Below, in pieces: positions 10,997 through 24,253 of a stretch of 64,000 nucleotides of DNA; position 1 is the first letter of the stretch, and each line of letters opens with the position of its first letter. The notes under the pieces were generated by a model. The model did not search any database and was not told where the DNA came from. It saw only the letters and a list, made by a program, of their open reading frames with translations. A program made the translations under genes and the position numbers. Source of the DNA: Labyrinthula sp. Ha (lineage: Eukaryota; Sar; Bigyra; Labyrinthulida; Labyrinthulaceae); NCBI GenBank assembly GCA_015227615.1, contig JAALGZ010000026.1, forward strand, positions 434,001 to 498,000, in the 5' to 3' direction.

Positions 10997-13900
10997 TCCT
11001 TTTCTCTAGCAACAAGAATGGAACTTAAAAATAACATCCGCCCTTTTGAAGTAAGGGCGGACTATGGCTTGTGGAAAGCATTTAACAATGCTTACCTAAT
11101 TGAAAAAAACTTTGAAAAACACCTTGAGGCACAGAAACAAAAAATCGCTGACACGGAACGTGGGAAAGTAGAGCTAACAGCTGCAGAAAAGAAGGCAAAC
11201 GCCAAAATAGTTGACATCGTCACCACCAGGATCACTCCCGAAGCTTACCTCAGAAACAGGAAATAACTTTAGCATGCGAGATGCTTCAAACTCTTGAAAA
11301 TGGTTCACTATTGATAAAAGACAACAGAAAACTGACTAAGGAAACAACTCGACAAACCAATGGGAGACACTTGGTGCCAGAAAGTGGAATCCTTCAGGAC
11401 AGCTACAATCAGGCTGGAAAATCTTGGATACGCTGTAGATGCAGAAGACAAAGCGGAAAACTCCTAAATATTGTTAAACACAAAAAAAAAATGAAATTTT
11501 TGAAGTATTGGTTCAGACAAGAAGAGAGGAATACGACTATGACAAAATTTACACTCAACTTTTCATGATTTCTTCTGAAATTGATGCAACTGAAATAGAG
11601 GCAAAGCAAAAAGTTAAATTATCAACAAGGAAGATACATTAGGGCAGTCATCGTAAAAATAAAGACAAGAACAGTTATCAGAGCAAATGTTGTAAAGCCT
11701 GCAAAAAGTTCGGGCACAGAGATACCGACGAATACTGCAAAACTTGCAAAAAATATGGACATAGAACTGAAGGCTGTATCAAGAAGGAAAGAACCATCAT
11801 GGCAAAGTACAATAATGAAAAGCAGGAAAAACAAGAAAACAAGTTACAATATATATATATATATGATGAAGAGGAAAATGAAAGCGAAGAAACTGACTCC
11901 TATGAGGAAGTTTCGAACATAGCAATGATGGAAACAGAGCAGTTTAAACAAAGTCAGACACTACTTCTAGTCCAAAAACAGAGTTCACCCAAAACTAAAA
12001 ACACAATGAATTAAACCAACAACGGATCAAAAACGAAGAGCAAATCACATGTCTTCTACATTGACTCCGGGGCTTCTTGCAACATAGTAGGGAAGAACAT
12101 GGCTAAATACCTCACCAATGTAAGAAGCATACCAGAAAGGAGAATAAAAGTGATAGCTGGTTTCACAGAAGCATCTCAAATGGGTGATCTGGAAGTAAAC
12201 ATAGATTCACATAACACCCTGAAACTGAAGGAGACACTGATTCTATCAAGAGACAAGAAGTTTGTAATAATCTCAATACGAAAGCTAATGGAAAAAGGAT
12301 ATAAATGTATCTTTGAATACAAAAGGCTTAACATCTTCAAGAAGAATCAGCTTCTGGTTTCAGCATCTAAACGCAGCAACAACCTATATAGGGTAAAGTT
12401 TCAAATGAAAAATCACCTAAAATCCATGAATATAAATTACTCTTTCCTGTGGCACAAACTCTTTGGTCATCCAAACGACCAAACGCTCACGAACACAGTG
12501 AATTACTATCATATCAGGGACAAAAATATAAAACACCCGACATTCTGTGAAAGTTATTCCAAAGCCAAAGCAACTAAGAACAGCATCTCAAAACAAAGGT
12601 TAAAACTCCCAGACACTCCGTTTGAAAGAAGTTACTGCAATATTGTAACCGTCCCCACAACGGGAACCAACGGGGAGAAAGGATTTATCTTGCTTACGGA
12701 CAGCTACTCAAAATATAAAATTCTAGAAAACTATAAAAAGAAGAAAAACATACCAGACATATTCATCAAACTACTGCAAAAGTTAATGACGTTCATAGAG
12801 TTCAAGATTCGAACAGTATACATGGACAAAGGCGTAGAATTCGCAAACGAGAAAGTAGAGAACTTCTGTTCCAAAAGAACATCTAAACACGTTTCAGTGC
12901 AACGAGCACTCCGCAACTCAACGGAACAGCGGAACGTGCAAATAGAGTTGTATTAACAATGGTGAGAACACTGCTGGTTAATTCAAAACTTCTGAAGAGG
13001 TATTGAATTCATGCAACTAAAAGAGCAGTTTACCTATTTAACATACTACCAATATCCAGAATTGGTATTTCACCCAATGAAATAATCAACGGAAATAAAA
13101 AGGATATACAGAATGATTTCATTTTCGGACAAGAAGTATATTATGTAGACGAAAAGGTACCCTCTAAAATACACCCAACTGCTAGGAAAGCAATTTACCT
13201 CGGAGAAAACGAAGACTCAGTAGAGTCGATACTGCTGGACCACGAGACGAGAAAAGTAATTCTCTCAAGAAACCTAAGAGATATAACTCGAACTGGAAAA
13301 TTACAATATGGAAGGAACCATGGGGACCCAGACAAAACGAAGGAGACAATACAAAAACAACTATTGAAGAATCCAACTTCAACAGCTTCTAAGGAAATAA
13401 GAAAAGAGTTTGAAAACATCAGAAATGAACCAGTTGAAGAAAACCCTGAACATTGGGTAAGAAGATCGCCTCGTCTTCTGAAGAAGGCAGAGACGCAACC
13501 TACAAAAATAGCATTATTCACATTAGCAGTCCAATTGAATGAAGCAAAAATACAACCAGAAAACATCCATCTAGCTAAAAAGATAAGAAAGCAAACCATA
13601 CCAAGGAACTTCGATAATATTCAACGCTTTGCAAACAAGAATGAATGGTACAAAGCATATGACAAGGAATATAATAAATTCTTGACCATCGGAGAGTGCA
13701 AGTTGATCTTGAGAAGTAAAATTCCGCCCAATATAAAAACCTTCAGATAGATAGAAATATTCAACGTAAAGCACGATAATATAGTCATGAAAGATATATG
13801 TAAAGTCAGATTTGCGGCGGATGGAAAGAGAACAGTTGTCAACGCGTCTCTTTATTCACCAGTTTCGAATAAAGAAGTCATCCGATTTTTCTTGTACTTC

Positions 13901-15156
13901 GTAAAGTCAAATCAGCTCACAACAACACAGTGAGACATTTCCAACGCCTTTCTGAATGCGTATGTAGACGAGACGAACTACTTTGAACTCCCACTAAAAC
14001 ATAAGAGGAAAAGAAAGGATTATGTATGGTCAACATGGAAAGCCATATATGGACTCAAACAGTCCTCTAGGGCATGGTATCTGGACCTCGACAGCACACT
14101 GAGATCAATAGGTTTCGAATCATGCGTCGTGGAAATGACGTTATACCGCCTAAAGGACGAGTCAGGGGCACTCGCATATTTGATCATTTATGTCGATGAG
14201 ATTTTACTTTGTTTTAAAGACAAGAGGATTGGTAATGCAATATTGAAAAAACTAAAGAAAACTTACGATATTAAACGGTCAGATGATACCAGCATTTTCG
14301 TCGGTCTCGAGATTCACGACAATAAAGAAGGGACTATAATTAACTTGGTAAAATACATCGAAACACTAAGGATTGTTTTTGAGACCTCAACAAATGATCA
14401 GATAAAAACGCCGCACATACCAGGAGAATATCTATACAAAGATGAGGAGAAGCTAGAGCCCAAACTCTACCAGCAGATTGTTGGATATCTCATCTACGTA
14501 TCGGAAATATGCAGACCCGACGTTGCTTATATTGTCAACCGACTGTCGGTCTTTATGAACAGCCCATCGAGAATACATCTGAAAGCAGCAAGCAGAGTTT
14601 TAACTTATCTATACAATACAAGAAGTAGAGGCCTCTTAATCAGGAAAAATAAACCCAAATGGTTATTTACCATCAAAGCTAACGCTTCATGGCAAAACGT
14701 ATCAGGTGATTATTCGTCCATTGACGGACACATCATATTTATTAGTGGTTTCGCTGCATCTTGGAGAACAAGAAAACAGAGAACCATTGCGCTTTCTACT
14801 GCAGAAGAAGAAGGAGTCTGAGTAGCAAGACCCCTAAGCAGCATGGAATTGCTAAATACGCTGTGCAACTTCATGGATATAAAGCCAACAAAAGTAGAAG
14901 TATACGCAGACAGCTTATCATGCAAAAAGTTAATGGATGGACAATCCATTAGCTTTAGAACAAGACACATGGCTGCAAAACACTTTTATTCAAGAATTAT
15001 ACTAAGAAAAAGAAGATGGAAACTACTGTTTATTAAAGGATCTGAGAATGATGCAGACATTTTTACGAAGTCAGTCAGCAGACAAATATATTCTAGAGCA
15101 GTAGAGAAAATAACCTGGTAACCGGGGACAAGAGAGAGGAAAAGAAACGGGGATAA

Positions 15157-15295
15157 TGACAAAACAGCGTTTAAGAGCTAAATTTAGAATAGCATAGATA
15201 GTTTTAGACCGTAATGTTGATACAGTACACGGCAATAAACAGAACCTAAACGTTAAAACCAACAAATAATATATTTACCAAATATAAAGTTAACA
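15157..15295 (+). repeat. 3' LTR of C2
   Basis: Starts TGACAA, ends TTAACA, and is followed by GTCCA. A few bases shorter than the 5' LTR through small deletions. Confidence 0.8.
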
Positions 15296-15476
15296 GTCCA
15301 TAAAGAAACACGTTAAGAGTACAACTCCTTGGTTCTTAAAAGAAGGTATCTCTAAGCAAGCATAACTCCGTTTTCTATAGATCCTTTCAACGCCCCCATA
15401 TTTTGGATTTGGCTAATCAAACACTTTTTTATCCATCTACTGAGATCTTGCCTACAGAGCACTAGAATGATAATGC

Positions 15477-17198
15477 TCATTTCTTTCCTTTCTTGGCAAG
15501 AAGCTGAGCTCTAAGTTGCTTAAACCTCTGAACACACTGCTTCTTGGACTTGGTACCAACTAGTTCAGATATCTTTCCCCATCTCTCATTCTTTTCCAAT
15601 TTCGCTGGAAACTTCTTTAATCCTTCTTCAAGTTTTTTTTGCTCCTCAGCAGTCCAACTTTCCTCATCTTTACTTTTCTCCTCAGTGGTGTTTTTATTCT
15701 GCCCTAGAGACTTAACTTTCTGTACACAATGTTCAGGAGTTCTTTCTTTTCCTTCATATTGGCTACAATTTACATTTACAAACTCTGCAATTTGACTCCA
15801 TCTCTTTCTTGAGCCACCTGGAAACTTCTTTAATCCTTTCGCTAACCAACTTAGCTCTTTTTCAGACCAAGGTGCACTTATGATTCCACCTTTTTCTTCT
15901 TTTTGCTTGCTTCCAATTTTCACAGTTCGAGCCTTTTTCTCTTCTTCTTCATGTTTCTTCAAGCCTTGGATTATCTTATTAAACTTAACCAATGGCTGAT
16001 CTTTCTCTTTCAGTAATTCTTCAATTAACTGCAAACACCCGGTTTCATTGTTTTTCAGCTTGTTGATAAAATCTTTCCTCACGTATTCCACTTTAACCTT
16101 AACATATCCTCGATTTTCAGGTTTTGCAAGCGCTGATAACTTCTCAATTAGCTTTTTCTCCAATGCATCAAATTTTTCTTTCAACTTTCTCTTCTCACGC
16201 CGCCTTTCTTCTTCCTTCTTTTCTCTAGCTTCGTCAGCCAACTTCTTGACTCTAGCTTCTTCTTTCTTTCGATCTTCTTCTTCTTGTGCCTCCTTTTCTT
16301 TCTTCAAAACTTCTTCTTCTTTTTTTTTCTTCTCTATTTCTTTTAACCGTAAAATCCGCGGATCATTCTTTTTTGATCGTTGAACAAGATTTCTGATTCT
16401 TTCATATTCTTCTTTTTTCTTTTTTGCACGAATAGATTGATTTTTTTTCATCATCCATCTTTTTTCATATCTTGTTTCTGCATTTTCAATATCTCCGTCT
16501 TTGAATTCGTCAAATTTAGAAAATTCTCTCCAAGATTCAAATCTATCCCAAAATCGGTAAAAGTTATGAACTTTATCCATTGGTGAAGAGGAATCTCCGA
16601 TAGAAGGAACAGGTTTATGAACAGAAAAACGAGCATTACTTTCAAAAATAGGTTTGTATATATCAAAAAATTGAGATTCTGAAAGAGAAAGATCTTCAGT
16701 TCCAGTGGGAATCCAGTCGTCAAAATCAAGCATAGAATCATAACCTCTGCGCTTTTTTGGATCTCCTAAAATATCAAAAGCTTTTTGAACCAATAGAAAT
16801 TCTTCACTCTTATTTTTTGCTTGTTTATCTGGATGGTGAATTAATAATTGCTTTTGATACGCTTTCTTAATTTGTTTTTGGGAAGCTTGGAAATTAAGAT
16901 CTTTCAAGCCAAGAACTTCGTACAAGTTAACATCTTCTCCTGCTTCTTGAAGAGATAGATTATTCTTCATATCTTGTTTTTCTTCTTCATCAGATTTTAT
17001 TTTTGTTTTTTTCTTGGCTGTTGTAGTGGTCGAAGTGGAGCTGAAAAACGCTTCGCTAAGACCAAGTTTTTCGATGCAATAAAGATGATATGAATATCCA
17101 GCTGGCTCCACATATTTTTGATGAAGAGTTGCTACGCTTGAGCATGTTTCAGGAAGTGTGTCTTTTAAGTTCTGTGGAACTGGAGGAAGGAGAAGCAT
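15477..17198 (-). CDS. ZUO1: Zuotin/DNAJC2-like ribosome-associated J-domain protein with two SANT domains
   Basis: A 573-residue single-exon gene. Zuotin is the J-protein of the ribosome-associated complex; it sits at the tunnel exit and stimulates the ATPase of Hsp70 on nascent chains. Visible: N-terminal zuotin segment (residues 25-45), J domain at about 90-157 with the HPD triad at 122-124, the zuotin-specific FYxFWxxFxSWREF stretch (about 213-227), a long charged helix region rich in Lys/Glu (about 245-425), and two SANT/Myb-like repeats (about 447-492 and 515-562) of the metazoan/protist DNAJC2 type. Length fits the family. The ATG at 17196-17198 is the first in frame. It ends at TGA; a TAG follows five codons later. 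All Trp codons are TGG. The C2 retrotransposon ends about 180 bp beyond its 3' end. Confidence 0.93.
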   Translation of the reverse strand: MLLLPPVPQNLKDTLPETCSSVATLHQKYVEPAGYSYHLYCIEKLGLSEAFFSSTSTTTTAKKKTKIKSDEEEKQDMKNNLSLQEAGEDVNLYEVLGLKDLNFQASQKQIKKAYQKQLLIHHPDKQAKNKSEEFLLVQKAFDILGDPKKRRGYDSMLDFDDWIPTGTEDLSLSESQFFDIYKPIFESNARFSVHKPVPSIGDSSSPMDKVHNFYRFWDRFESWREFSKFDEFKDGDIENAETRYEKRWMMKKNQSIRAKKKKEEYERIRNLVQRSKKNDPRILRLKEIEKKKKEEEVLKKEKEAQEEEDRKKEEARVKKLADEAREKKEEERRREKRKLKEKFDALEKKLIEKLSALAKPENRGYVKVKVEYVRKDFINKLKNNETGCLQLIEELLKEKDQPLVKFNKIIQGLKKHEEEEKKARTVKIGSKQKEEKGGIISAPWSEKELSWLAKGLKKFPGGSRKRWSQIAEFVNVNCSQYEGKERTPEHCVQKVKSLGQNKNTTEEKSKDEESWTAEEQKKLEEGLKKFPAKLEKNERWGKISELVGTKSKKQCVQRFKQLRAQLLAKKGKK

Positions 17199-20100
17199 TT
17201 ATTTAATTCTAGTAATTAGTGTGGTAATGTAACATTGTTTTTCTTTGCTTCAGTGCTGCATATCTTAAGTTTTGTGTTGTTTCTGCTTCTGGAGAATTGG
17301 AGAATAGAGTTATAGGAGGATAATCTCTGAAAGTTCACTCTTCCATTTATACTAATAACATTATTTCCTAAAATTTATAATTAAAAACCCACAATTAAAA
17401 ACAAAATGACAAAAAACAAAACAAGCACACAAGAATGAGGAAGATCTAGAGTCAATGAACTAGAGGATGAATAAAAGGATACGGCTCAGACTTAAGTGAA
17501 AGGGAACAACATCAGAAACAGAAAAAAAATAAACAGATAGGACAAAATTTGACACAGAATCACACACAAATGAAGCGGATCAAGAAATAAAGAGCCAGAT
17601 GATTTTCTTTACTATGAACGGGATACCTTCCTGCTGAGAATATATATATATACTTACTGTCTTAACTAACCCTATAAACCTTAAAATTTCTGTGCCGATA
17701 AGGAATATAAATTTTATGAAATTTAGTATTCAACCTCAGGTCTTTAGAACTGTCAATGACTCTCTCCTAGCCCTTCAATCATTACCAATGTACACACTCA
17801 ATCGTATCTATGCACAAGAGAACGAGAATGTAACTGAATCCTCATCTTCATCGAGGATCAAGTCACGGGGCCATGTATAAAGACACGGAAGGCATGAAAA
17901 GCTCCCCGCTATGCAGGGATAATACAACTTCACATTTTTATTTTTTTTACTTTTAGTAGTTACTTGGTTCCTCTTACTGCACTTCACTTTCTTCCCAGTA
18001 CCCTATAGATTTTGTTTATTGGCTGGGGTTCAGAGTGTTTGGGCTTCCGTTTCTGCTGTTAAGCTACTGGTAGTGATTGTGGAACTCCACTAAACATCGC
18101 TATTGTAACATCTCGTCTAAATCCTCCTACGTTCCCTACCGGGAATACGGCTTTCCAGAGGCTGCCCTTCCAAAACCCAATTCTGAGATATGGAGGGGTT
18201 TTCAATAGCAAATTAAGAAACATGTTGTGTGAATAAGGTAAGACAGTTATCTGAATAGTTGTATGTTTGTTAATACTGACAAGATCAACATACCAAACTT
18301 AATTGTTTCTTCCTCAATGATATTCTTGCTATATGGAAATAAGTAAATTTGAAACATTAAGAAGCGTTTGGCTATTATGGGTTTTCCAAAGAAATGTACT
18401 TACATATTATTATACTTATGAAACATTTTTTAGTATTTTAGTACGGGGCTATATTTCATCAGACTTTGAATATTCAAATTAAATTCTTGACTGGGTTTTC
18501 TCATCATCAGTTTCCGGAACTCCACCTGCATGAAGGCACTCTACCTAGTATTATTATAATAATCTCTTGAAATATTACTACCATATTAATCATATATTCC
18601 TCTGGCAAAACATAACTGTAAGGTCATTATCAGAGTGTTGCAGCAGATACGTTGACGAACTCAACTTTTTGCTGAAAAGGGCAAATTTTCTGCAGGGTGG
18701 AACCAACAAAATGAAACTGGTTTCGATGTGTAGTTGATTTGTGAAAATTAGAGTGTAGAGAACTAGATTTGATTTGAGGAATCATAAATACTAGCTCTTT
18801 TTCCCATATATGGTTTTGTTTTTCAACCTGTTTTGCCAACAAAGCTAGGATACTCAACTTAATTAACTATTGCATAAGGCGAAGCACTTGTTCCTGAAAG
18901 TTTTGTTTAATATGCTACAGCAACTTTTGTAATTTGGTAGACACCTTTGAAAATTTCTTTCTTAAATAACCTAGTAGTTGACATGCTCCTTGAGAATATT
19001 TTTAGGCTCGCAGGCTATATTCTCTAGCACTGTACACTAAACTTGGGCTTTCATCATGTAACATTTTTATTATATGACTTAGTTACAAATTCTAGTCCCC
19101 AGACACCTGAAAATTTCCCTGTAGTAATTTTTCTGCTTAAATATTGTCTCCTATATGCTATGGGATGGGTAATTATCCATGGAAATAACTAAATAGTTTG
19201 CCTCTAATCTTTCCTAAAGTTGTTTGAATGATGAAGTCAACCAGCTCCTCATTCTCCGTTTTTTCCCTGACCAACGATGATGTATTAGTCAATCTGACCT
19301 AAAACTTAAATTAATTTCATCTGAAATCTCTGAATCAGCTTTAAATGAATATAACTACTTACCCGTTTTAATTTAGTCTGTGGGCGATAACCTTTGTATT
19401 TGGAGCGAAAAATTGTATAGTTTTTCGCATCAATCAAGAACAGTTGTTTCCCTTAACTACCCAACTTTGTAACTTTATGCGTGTATATTTTTATTTAATC
19501 TTCTTAGATATTCCTTAACCCCAATTGGTTCATTTTTTTTTCATTCTCTTACATTTACTATGTAAACTGCGGTTGATTCTGAAATGGTATGTCTAAAGTC
19601 AAAGTAAAACATGTATCTCCAGCTTAAGTGTTACATTTGCTATCTTCAGATTAATCTCATACCTGGAGTGAACTAAAACTACTCGAATCGCTTATAAAAC
19701 TATTAAGCTGGAAGTCCGTGAAATTTTGGTAACCGCTTCATAGTCTACATTAACAGGGCTTATATTTGAACAAGTTATGGTGCATCAAATCCTGAAAAAG
19801 TGAACTATACAAGTTAAAAAATGATATTGAGACTTGATGTGGCACCAGTCCATGTGGTAAAGACTAAATTAACAATTAATGGTAATTAATAACAGTTATA
19901 ATTTTCTCATATTAATTCATATCATTGAGAAGAATATATTCCAAAAACCTACTAAAAAATAATCGGTAAACGAAATCAGAAGGCTAGATCAAACATAGAA
20001 AATATTATATATATCACTTTCTATATATGATTTAAATACTTAATGAATGGCATTTCCCAGGATTTAACTCAGGCCTTATTTTTCTTTTTGATATGATAAT

Positions 20101-23100
20101 AAGAGCTGGGAAACACAGTATCCAAAAGCCTATAAAATCTACCTAGATACCAATACGCGTCAAAATACCAGCATTTCATGACCTCCGTCCCCACCCATTC
20201 CTTCTTAGTGTGGGTTCTTTAATTACACATCTTTTCATATTTTATATACATATTTGCGCATGTTTTTGACTCATTGTTTAAATATTGACGTTACTTCCAA
20301 AACGTCTAATAACTTCGAATGGGGTTTTCTAACCTTCAATTTACTTACCAACATAATACCTTACATAAACAGAATCACCTTGTTCATCTATCTCTTCTTC
20401 ATGGAACAGTTTAACTATATCCAGCTAACTGGATTTTTTTATCTTTCATTCAATAGTCATTTCCAAAGAAGAAATAATATTGCTATCCTTTGCTGTTGTG
20501 TGATCCAGTAGCTAGCCATATGCAACTAGAAAGGGGTTTATTTGTGAGTTCGAGTTTGGTATTAGTATTGTTTAGAATGGGTTTTCTACTTTTAATTTTC
20601 CATAACTAAATTATAAAGGAACATATAAATAATTTCAAGACTTCGAATTAAGTCTTTGAGCTTCTATGAAAAATAGACTTATATTTTATTTCAATCACAA
20701 CAGTTACAAAAATAATAAGTTTGAATGAGTTAGGCGCGAAGCTATTAACCCAATTTTTGTCCCCTTTCTCTTTTTCAATTATAGTTTCTCTTTCAGAAAA
20801 CTGTGACTTTTTTTATCTCTTCCGCTTTACCTTGATATGTACATAGAAGTTAACAAAAGACTTAAGTTGTAAAGTAACGACATCGTTAATCTCAACCTTA
20901 ATTATTTCTTGGGGAAGTCAACAAGATATCCAACCACAAAAAAATATATCAAATGGAACATACACAATACCAATATGTTAGAATATTACAAATGTAACTG
21001 TCTTGAGCCCATGGATTCAGAGTTCGGGGTTTATAAGTCGTCTCCGATTTGAAACTTAATTCCGAACATAAGAGTCTACTTTATGGTTTCTGCGTTGTGA
21101 GAATCTGTTGTTCAAATTGAGAAGTACGATTGCATCAAGAACTAGGTATCTATGGGAATTCAAACTCAGGTGCCTGTATTACGGTTTTTCTGTATTGTTC
21201 TTAATAGAAAAACAATTTCAAATAATGCGAAGCAAATAAATAACTTTGCGTAGACGGAATTTTCAACTTTGAACTTAGTCAATATTTTCCATTAGACCAC
21301 TGTATTAGTAGTAGAATTACGGAAGGTCAATGCTAAAGAGAAAAATAGAGTAAGTTGAAAATACTAAATTTACCAAAAAGAGATTAACTGTTAGATTTAT
21401 TAGAATATGCTTACGAGCGTGACAGGAAATTTCTAGTGAAAGAATGATTTTGAAAAACACCAAAAGACAAGAGTTTAAAGGAAAAAACGACGAGAGGAGA
21501 ACTACAGGAAGTTAGAATGGCGATTCAGGTAATTTCATCTGTTGTAATTCTTGCTACTACAACCATCTTTCATAAAAGCAGTATGGAGCATTGAGAACTA
21601 AATATGAGACAGATTTAGGTTTGACTGAGTCAGAATCGAAATTGATTTAGCTGACGAGAAAAAAGATTACCATTAACATTCCCTTATTTAAAAAAAAATC
21701 TAAAGACAAATTTTACAGCGCTTTGATTGCTTTCTAGGTATGGAAAACAATTTTAGATTTCTGCTCTTAAGAAGTGAAAAGGACACACGAAAATTTGAAG
21801 GGTATGTCTACTGGCAGAAATTAGGTACCTATGATTTAGTATTCAAAGTTGACATAGGAGACAACACTTTCTCAAACAAATGAATTTCCCCAAGAGTAAT
21901 AGATATGGTTCTAGCCTTTGTTGACTTTGATTTTAATATAAGTTACGACGGTTACTACCCTATCCGTTAATTAACGAAAGAATTGACAGTTTTATGATAT
22001 CTACAGTGTAAACTGACTGGTGCTTAAAAACAAGCTTCATATAAATGAGATTAACTTTTAGTTTCGAACTGTACAGGATTTATAATTTAAATATATTTAT
22101 TTAGCAGATTTTTTTAACCAAGTATATTTCTTGAAAAATTTTATGATAACGTTTTGGACGTTTCCTTAAACACTAGGAATTTATTATATGAGACCTATAT
22201 TCTTATGTTTTGTATTGGAAGAACTTTAACCTCATGTGCTTTGAAGCCTAAAATAAGGAAAAAATCTTCTTATATTCAAGGAATATAAAGAAACCAATGA
22301 AAACATGATGACAAAAGAGCCCACCTTTAGCATTGGATTTAATATTTTATCCAAGCTTGAATAAACTAGTTTTTGGCTATTTTGTTAAACAGGTTTCAGT
22401 TTCTCTTAATGGTTCAGGCATCGTATTCCAATTCATTTTTACATCATCAAGTTCTAAATGCAGCCTTCTTAACTTTAAGAATTATGATCCATGCCCTAAA
22501 GCAACTTGCCAACAATGATCCTGAAGTTTCACATACATTCGCAACCTCGATGAGAATTCTAACTTTTTCTAGAGATGTCTGCGAAGACAAAACTAAATTT
22601 TCAGTAGAATAAACCTTTTCATAATTCTTTAACTGTCAGGAATCATGCTCTTCTCAAACCATTCATCCTCGGAAAATCAAGGCTAAAGGATGAGGCTCTT
22701 TAGAGTGTAGATCTGTCAACTTCTAATAAATTTCTTGGGATAATATCCCTTAATTTTATGTAAACTGGCCTAAAACAGTGTTACAATACATTTGCAGTTA
22801 CGTCTGCATACAGAATTAGACGTACATGTCTTCGGTTTCAGGCTTCAAATACCCAGGAATTGTAGACACAGATATCAAGAAGTAACTCTAAAATTTTGGC
22901 AAGTCCCTTATCCTACACACTACCTTGAATGGGTACGACCATTGCACTTGAACTATGTGTCTTTTGAAAATTAACATCATCCAAGTAATCGTTTAATTTC
23001 TTTTGTAGTCTCAAACATGATTGGTTTAAAGTTTCTTGCATGGATTTTTATGTCATTTGGTTACATGAATCAACCACCGAAACCCGAAGTTGAAGGCTTC

Positions 23101-24253
23101 GAACGTTCAAGAATTCACATTGTCGTTTTTTACAAAGGAAAACGAAGAATTCGAAATGTGAAAAATGTGAGTTACAGTTTATATCTATTGAGACCGGAGG
23201 AAGAGTATAGGAGAAACAAAAGCGGATAGTGATAGATTGTTGATGTAGCTGTGTGTGTAGCAGGAATGTAGGAACAGAATAATTTATAAATGTAATAACT
23301 TGACTAACTTGATATCATGTAGCTAAAAAAACAAAACAAATATGCAGAAACATAACTAATAAATAATCATGGAAGTAATACAATTGAACAACTACAATGT
23401 ATTATTCATTTCTATTGAAAACGTAGAATGTTCGTCTTTTCTTATGAGTCCATGTAGTTAGGAAACCAATAAAAAACCATATAGTTTCACAAGCAAACTT
23501 CAATCTATTAGTCTTCATGCAATTGGAAAACCAAATATTCACAGCTAAATTGGGAATCAGAATTACTCGCAGCAGGTTCTATTATACAAACTCCTTGACA
23601 TTCACAATTTCTTGTTCAAAGTGAACATGTTATCTATTTCATATCTTTCTAGAGAATCTTATGTTTCAATTAATCTAGGACAGAATGGCTTGTTTTTGCT
23701 AGGATTTGGAAATCATCCGGTGGATTTCACCATTTTCATAAGCCCGGAATGAAAACCGAAACCCGAAAATTAAATGTAAAAATATTTTCATCGCATATTG
23801 TTTAAATTTTATCACAATTATGAATTACCATATATGAAGGGAAAACAAATCCCGTTGAACCGAGACAACACGTTAAAACCGTACTGGTAATATGTAGAGT
23901 TTAAGAAAAAGATAATAGAAGCATATCACTCTGTATTCAACATGTATTCATATTGATTTATCCGGGAATTGACATAGTTAGCATACACAAAACTTATATT
24001 CTAGAAGTTAAGTTCTCCCTGGCACTAAAAAATAAGTTTGGGATTGGGCGTCAAAAAAGAACAACTTTACATTTAAAAAGGAGGTAATTTAATAGCTTGC
24101 TAAAACTTTGTAGAGAAGATATGCTGGAGTTCTCCTACCTTGGCAGTTTGCCCAGGATATAAGGAATATTTAATTCTGATAAACCATACTAAGAAAAAAC
24201 AAAATAAACCTTATTAAGAACCAAAATAAAACAATACCTAGAAAAAAAAGAAA
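17199..24253. other. Long gene-poor stretch
   Basis: Seven kilobases with only short ORFs (at most 85 codons) that resemble nothing I know and have no conserved pattern. The only structured item I can support is the dispersed-repeat copy at about 17800-17945. The first 100 bp must hold the zuotin promoter; no clear motif is visible. A small ORF at 23017-23229 begins with a hydrophobic segment but is not convincing. Confidence 0.5.
17800..17945 (+). repeat. Dispersed repeat, copy 1
   Basis: About 130 bp matching the complement of 60980-61110. Shared blocks include CCTCATCTTCAT, GGCCAT..TAAAGAC and GCATGAAA-GCTCCCCGCTA, followed by CAACTTCACATTTTT. No coding function is apparent; the GC-rich core stands out from its surroundings. 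Confidence 0.55.

Larger units (their letters stand above)
10848..15295 (+). mobile_element. Ty1/copia LTR retrotransposon C2
   Basis: A complete-length but broken copia element of about 4.45 kb. It has TG...CA LTRs of 149 and 139 bp and a perfect 5-bp target duplication GTCCA (10843-10847 and 15296-15300). Parts in order: gag with two zinc-knuckle-like motifs (11018-11830), protease with YIDSGAS (about 12060), integrase with the HH..CC-type region and catalytic core (12430-12990), RT with YVDE (14190), and RNase H (14700-15121). The copia order protease-integrase-RT-RNase H is clear. The LTRs differ at roughly 8 percent of positions plus small gaps, so the insertion is not recent. Several breaks are present. 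Confidence 0.9.

Noticed and set aside
18630-19330. Minus-strand coding relic around the 75-codon ORF at 18630-18857
   Set aside because: Stops recur at about the chance rate outside the small ORF, and no motif is recognised.
21696-21970. Open stretch with a possible upstream splice acceptor
   Set aside because: About 63 codons open then TGA; not unusual by chance, with no homology or second exon seen.
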